Part shown: positions 4,841 to 5,520 of the stretch, one piece after another | How the letters are laid out: every line of letters starts with the position of its first letter | Numbering within the stretch: position 1 is the first letter of the stretch | Assembly (NCBI GenBank): GCA_020061995.1 | Contig: JAGUXE010000086.1 | Coordinates: forward strand, 1-5,520 | Length of the DNA: 5,520 nt | Direction: 5' to 3' | DNA from: Ignavibacteriales bacterium | GTDB lineage: Bacteria > Bacteroidota > Ignavibacteria > Ignavibacteriales > Ignavibacteriaceae | Notes under the pieces: generated by a model | Databases searched by the model: none | Told to the model about the DNA's origin: nothing | Seen by the model: the letters and a program-made list of their open reading frames with translations, nothing else | Translations under genes and position numbers: made by a program

Positions 4841-5098
4841 AAGTATAAAGTGTAAAGTTGAAAGTATAAAGGAGAAAGTGTAAAGTTGAAAGTAGAAAGT
4901 ATAAAGTGGAAAGTATAAAGTGTAAAGTTGAAAGTAGAAAGTATAAAGTGTAAAGTTGAAAGTAGAAAGTATAAAGTGGAAAGTATAAAGTGTAAAGTTG
5001 AAAGTGGAAAGTATAAAGTAGAAAGTATAAAGTTGAAAGTATAAAGTATAAAGTGGAAAGTAGAAAGTATAAAGTTGAAAGTATAAAGTAAAAAGTGA
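4841..5098. repeat. AAAGTNN heptamer tandem array, 37 units in perfect phase
   Basis: From 4841 to 5098 the sequence is an unbroken ladder of 7-bp units with core AAAGT and two variable bases (AT, GT, TG, AG, GG and, at the end, AA and GA). The first unit has lost one base of its core to G, and one unit is AAAGGAG; no indels occur. There is a higher-order period: 4875-4944 and 4945-5014 (ten units each) differ at one base. The array starts 27 bases after the peptidase stop and ends 40 bases before the four-helix-bundle fragment. An open frame on the minus strand through it is an artefact of the repeat. Function is unknown. I recall similar AAAGT-type arrays near such genes in related genomes, but that is memory, not a check. 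Confidence 0.92.
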
Positions 5099-5138
5099 TA
5101 AAATGATGGTTTGCAAATCCTAGCTATTTTGAAATTGT

Positions 5139-5300
5139 ATGGAAAATGAACTTGCTCAAAGATTACTGAATTTCGCTGTTGATGTCATTAAGTTTTCAAG
5201 AAAACTTCCTCGTGCAAGAGAATATGACATTATAAAAAATCAACTAATTAAATCAGCTACCTCTTCCGGCGCTAATTATTTATCCCGTCAAATACAATGA
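5139..5300 (+). pseudogene. Truncated four-helix-bundle (S23/IVS-type) protein, 53 aa
   Basis: The first 46 residues fit the N-terminal half of the four-helix-bundle family (TIGR02436, named after the 23S rRNA intervening-sequence protein). They show ELAQRLLNFAVDVIKFSRKL, a central REYDIIKNQLIKSA, and the hallmark SSGANY. Intact members have about 110-125 residues and continue with an acidic EEAQ-type helix. Here SSGANY is followed by the unrelated tail LSRQIQ and a stop at 5298-5300. The gene therefore appears cut by recombination at about 5278, and the following GIY-YIG gene overlaps its stop as ATGA. No Shine-Dalgarno is seen before the ATG. The family role is unknown. A truncated bundle would probably not fold normally, so I call it a broken gene, though a short expressed peptide cannot be excluded. 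Confidence 0.75.
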
Positions 5301-5520
5301 TGTATTATTATACATATGTTTTGATAAGTACAATAGATGGAAATTTCTATGTTGGATATACAAAGGACTTAAAGAATAGAATTGCTGACCATAATGATGG
5401 TAAAGTTAAATCCACTAAAAACCGAAGACCTCTTAAGATAGTTTATTGTGAAGCATCTTTAAATAAAGATGATGCTATACACCGTGAAAAGTATCTTAAA
5501 ACATCTTACGGCAAAAGATA
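5297..5520 (+). CDS. GIY-YIG nuclease-domain protein, partial at the right edge
   Basis: A small, stand-alone GIY-YIG domain protein of the UvrC/URI-type group. Intact relatives are about 80-90 residues; here 74 are visible before the edge. YYYTYVLIS (residues 3-11) is the GIY strand and NFYVGYT (16-22) the YIG strand, with the catalytic Arg28 in LKNRI and His32 next. KSTKNRRPLKIVYCEA and HREKYLKTSYGKRY match the rest, with the Glu of HREKYLK as the expected metal ligand. The start is ambiguous between 5297 and 5300 (ATGATG). The first overlaps the stop of the truncated gene, so the reading may be coupled to it. Such proteins are widespread in Bacteroidota-like genomes and their substrate is unknown. 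The C-terminal few residues are missing only because the window ends. Confidence 0.85.
   Translation, partial: MMYYYTYVLISTIDGNFYVGYTKDLKNRIADHNDGKVKSTKNRRPLKIVYCEASLNKDDAIHREKYLKTSYGKR

Noticed and set aside
4841..5098. CRISPR array
   Set aside because: The repeats are 7 bp with no unique spacers and no cas genes; this is a simple tandem array.
4787..5116. 109-residue minus-strand ORF rich in Tyr, Phe, Leu and Thr
   Set aside because: It is the translation of the AAAGTNN array; its 7-residue periodicity comes from 21 bp of heptamers and there is no independent coding signal.

Overview
The window is AT-rich, with genes at roughly one third G+C by eye. It looks like an accessory, defence-type region of a bacterium from the Bacteroidota/Ignavibacteriota neighbourhood. 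That placement is an inference from three things: the mix of toxin-antitoxin genes, the S23/IVS-type four-helix-bundle fragment next to a small GIY-YIG gene, and the AAAGTNN tandem repeats. Clear Shine-Dalgarno sequences precede several starts (498, 1371, 1858, 2121), which fits Ignavibacteria-like lineages better than classical Bacteroidia. Other starts (3060, 3361, 4037, 5139) have none.

Left part (1-1741): a partial leftward gene of unknown function (1-221) is divergent from a rightward operon. The operon contains a tiny leader ORF (498-575), a sigma-factor-like protein (553-1374) and a small charged, probably coiled-coil protein (1371-1741). The last of these is split by a -1 frame change at an A8 run. 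The divergent promoter region holds three copies of a bipartite motif, GGCAAAA-N13-AGTAAT. One points at the leftward gene and two point at the rightward operon.

Middle part (1742-4002): two toxin-antitoxin modules. The first (1858-2555) is an AbrB/MazE-fold antitoxin and a PIN-domain RNase (VapBC type) that seems to start at CTG. The second (3060-4002) is a DUF6922-like small protein overlapping an AbiEii/AbiGii-type nucleotidyltransferase. In this enzyme the first Asp of the DxD motif is Ser. Between them lies about 500 bp of non-coding DNA, about 40% G+C by hand count, full of direct and inverted repeats.

Right part (4003-5520): an ImmA/IrrE zinc peptidase (4037-4813) without an adjacent Xre repressor, then 37 in-phase heptamers (4841-5098). 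After these come the first ~46 residues of a four-helix-bundle protein cut short at 5300, overlapping a GIY-YIG nuclease gene that runs off the right edge.

Working view: the sigma-like gene, the frameshifted small protein and the ImmA/IrrE peptidase could once have formed one regulatory module, with toxin-antitoxin genes later lodged between them. This is a hypothesis, and nothing in the window proves it.
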